Part shown: piece after piece, positions 5,601 through 6,067 of the stretch
Layout of the letters: every line of letters starts with the position of its first letter
Position numbering within the stretch: the first letter of the stretch is position 1
The notes under the pieces: generated by a model
Databases searched by the model: none
Told to the model about the DNA's origin: nothing
Seen by the model: the letters and a program-made list of their open reading frames with translations, nothing else
From: Agrobacterium fabrum
GTDB taxonomy: Bacteria; Pseudomonadota; Alphaproteobacteria; Rhizobiales; Rhizobiaceae
Direction: 5' to 3'
Length of the DNA stretch: 6,067 nt
Assembly: GCA_003241215.1 (NCBI GenBank)
Contig: QFOL01000248.1
Span: forward strand, 1 to 6,067
Translations under genes and position numbers: made by a program

Positions 5601-6067
5601 TTAGATGACGTAGGCCTTCAGCGGCTCGAAACCGTTGAACGCGACCGCCGAATAGGTGGTCGTGTAAGCGCCCGTGCCTTCGATCAGAACTTCGTCGCCA
5701 ATGGTCAGCGAGACCGGCAGCGGGTACATGTTCTTTTCATACAGCACGTCGGCGCTGTCGCAGGTCGGACCGGCCAGAACGCAGGGCTCCATCTCACAGC
5801 ACGTCGGCACTGTCGCAGGTAGGGCCGGCCAGAACGCATGGCTCCATCTCGTCCTGATCGCGCTCGGTGCGGATCGGGTAACGGATCGCCTCGTCCATCG
5901 TCTCGGCGAGACCGCCGAACTTGCCGATGTCGAGGAACACCCAGCGGTGGTTGTCATTGTCGGATTTGCGCGACACGAGAACGACTTCCGCCTTGATGAC
6001 GCCGGCATTGCCGACCATGCCGCGGCCCGGTTCGATGATGGTCTTCGGGATCTGGTTGCCGAAGTGC
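5601..6067 (-). pseudogene. odc: Ornithine decarboxylase (PLP fold III), 3' part, frameshifted by a 55-bp duplication
   Basis: The 5' part lies beyond the right edge. Reading from 6066, the frame gives HFGNQIPKTIIEPGRGMVGNAG, matching ornithine/lysine decarboxylases of the alanine-racemase fold, with the EPGR phosphate-binding arginine motif. It continues through WVFLDIGKFGGLAETMDEAI to MEPCVLAGPTCDSADVL, which holds the active-site GPTCD cysteine, and then hits TGA at 5796-5794. A second copy of the same segment follows in another frame (from 5795) and runs on through YEKNMYPLPVSLTIGDEVL and GTGAYTTTYSAVAFNGFEPL to TAA at 5603-5601. Removing one 55-bp copy restores a continuous, family-like C-terminus of 136 visible residues. 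As it stands the protein would lose its last ~46 residues, including the GAYT tyrosine that lines the cofactor site. The intact enzyme makes putrescine from ornithine. A sequencing or assembly error is possible. Confidence 0.85.
5741..5850. repeat. 55-bp tandem direct duplication inside ornithine decarboxylase
   Basis: Copy A spans 5741-5795 and copy B 5796-5850, directly adjacent. Both run from ACAGCACGTCGGC to GGCTCCATCTC on the + strand. They are identical except at four positions (offsets 14, 26, 29 and 44). In the decarboxylase frames all four are third-position synonymous changes: Pro CCC/CCA, Gly GGT/GGC, Pro CCG/CCT and Ser AGC/AGT. The 55-bp unit is not a multiple of three, so it shifts the frame. 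Confidence 0.95.

Noticed and set aside
4745..5822. + strand open frames opposite the acetyltransferase and decarboxylase
   Set aside because: They are shadows of the - strand genes. Their products show no coherent protein features.
5741..5850. Programmed frameshift or CRISPR-like repeat at the decarboxylase duplication
   Set aside because: There are only two directly adjacent copies with no spacer. There is no slippery heptamer or stimulatory structure that would join the frames, and deleting one copy restores the normal protein exactly.

Overview
The window looks like chromosomal DNA of an alphaproteobacterium of the Rhizobiaceae, most likely Agrobacterium or a close Rhizobium. The grounds are high GC with GC-rich third codon positions, a rhizobial-type UgpC, an OmpW-like porin, and a fold-III ornithine decarboxylase of the type these bacteria carry. 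From memory, and unchecked, the UgpC sequence resembles the second ugp locus of Agrobacterium on its linear chromosome.

Layout, left to right. On the + strand are the last codons of an ABC sugar or glycerol-phosphate permease (1-47, probably UgpE), followed with a stop/start overlap by the ATPase ugpC (47-1108). Everything else is on the - strand. Read in the direction of transcription from the right edge these are: the 3' part of an ornithine decarboxylase gene broken by a 55-bp tandem duplication (6067-5601), a GNAT acetyltransferase (5350-4781), a MarR-family regulator (4633-4232), an MFS transporter (4142-2847), an OmpW-family outer membrane protein (2535-1837) and a small glyoxalase-superfamily-related protein (1626-1183). 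Intrinsic terminators follow the acetyltransferase, the MFS gene and the glyoxalase-related gene. The last of these lies in the convergent gap with ugpC.

How the parts work together. The MarR regulator and the MFS transporter appear to form one self-contained regulatory unit. A 14-bp palindrome, CGGGTATATACCCG, sits six bases before the marR start. A near-copy and a second, more degenerate copy lie 20 bp apart in front of the MFS gene, overlapping a plausible core promoter. The porin gene has its own promoter region, with a 9/10 match to an FNR/ANR box placed as in class II activated promoters. This suggests control by low oxygen.

The most unusual structure is the ornithine decarboxylase lesion. 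Two adjacent 55-bp copies encode the active-site GPTCD segment. They differ at four positions, all synonymous, so this does not look like a simple fresh slippage duplication. I found no CRISPR array, tRNA, rRNA, insertion sequence or clearly new multi-gene system.
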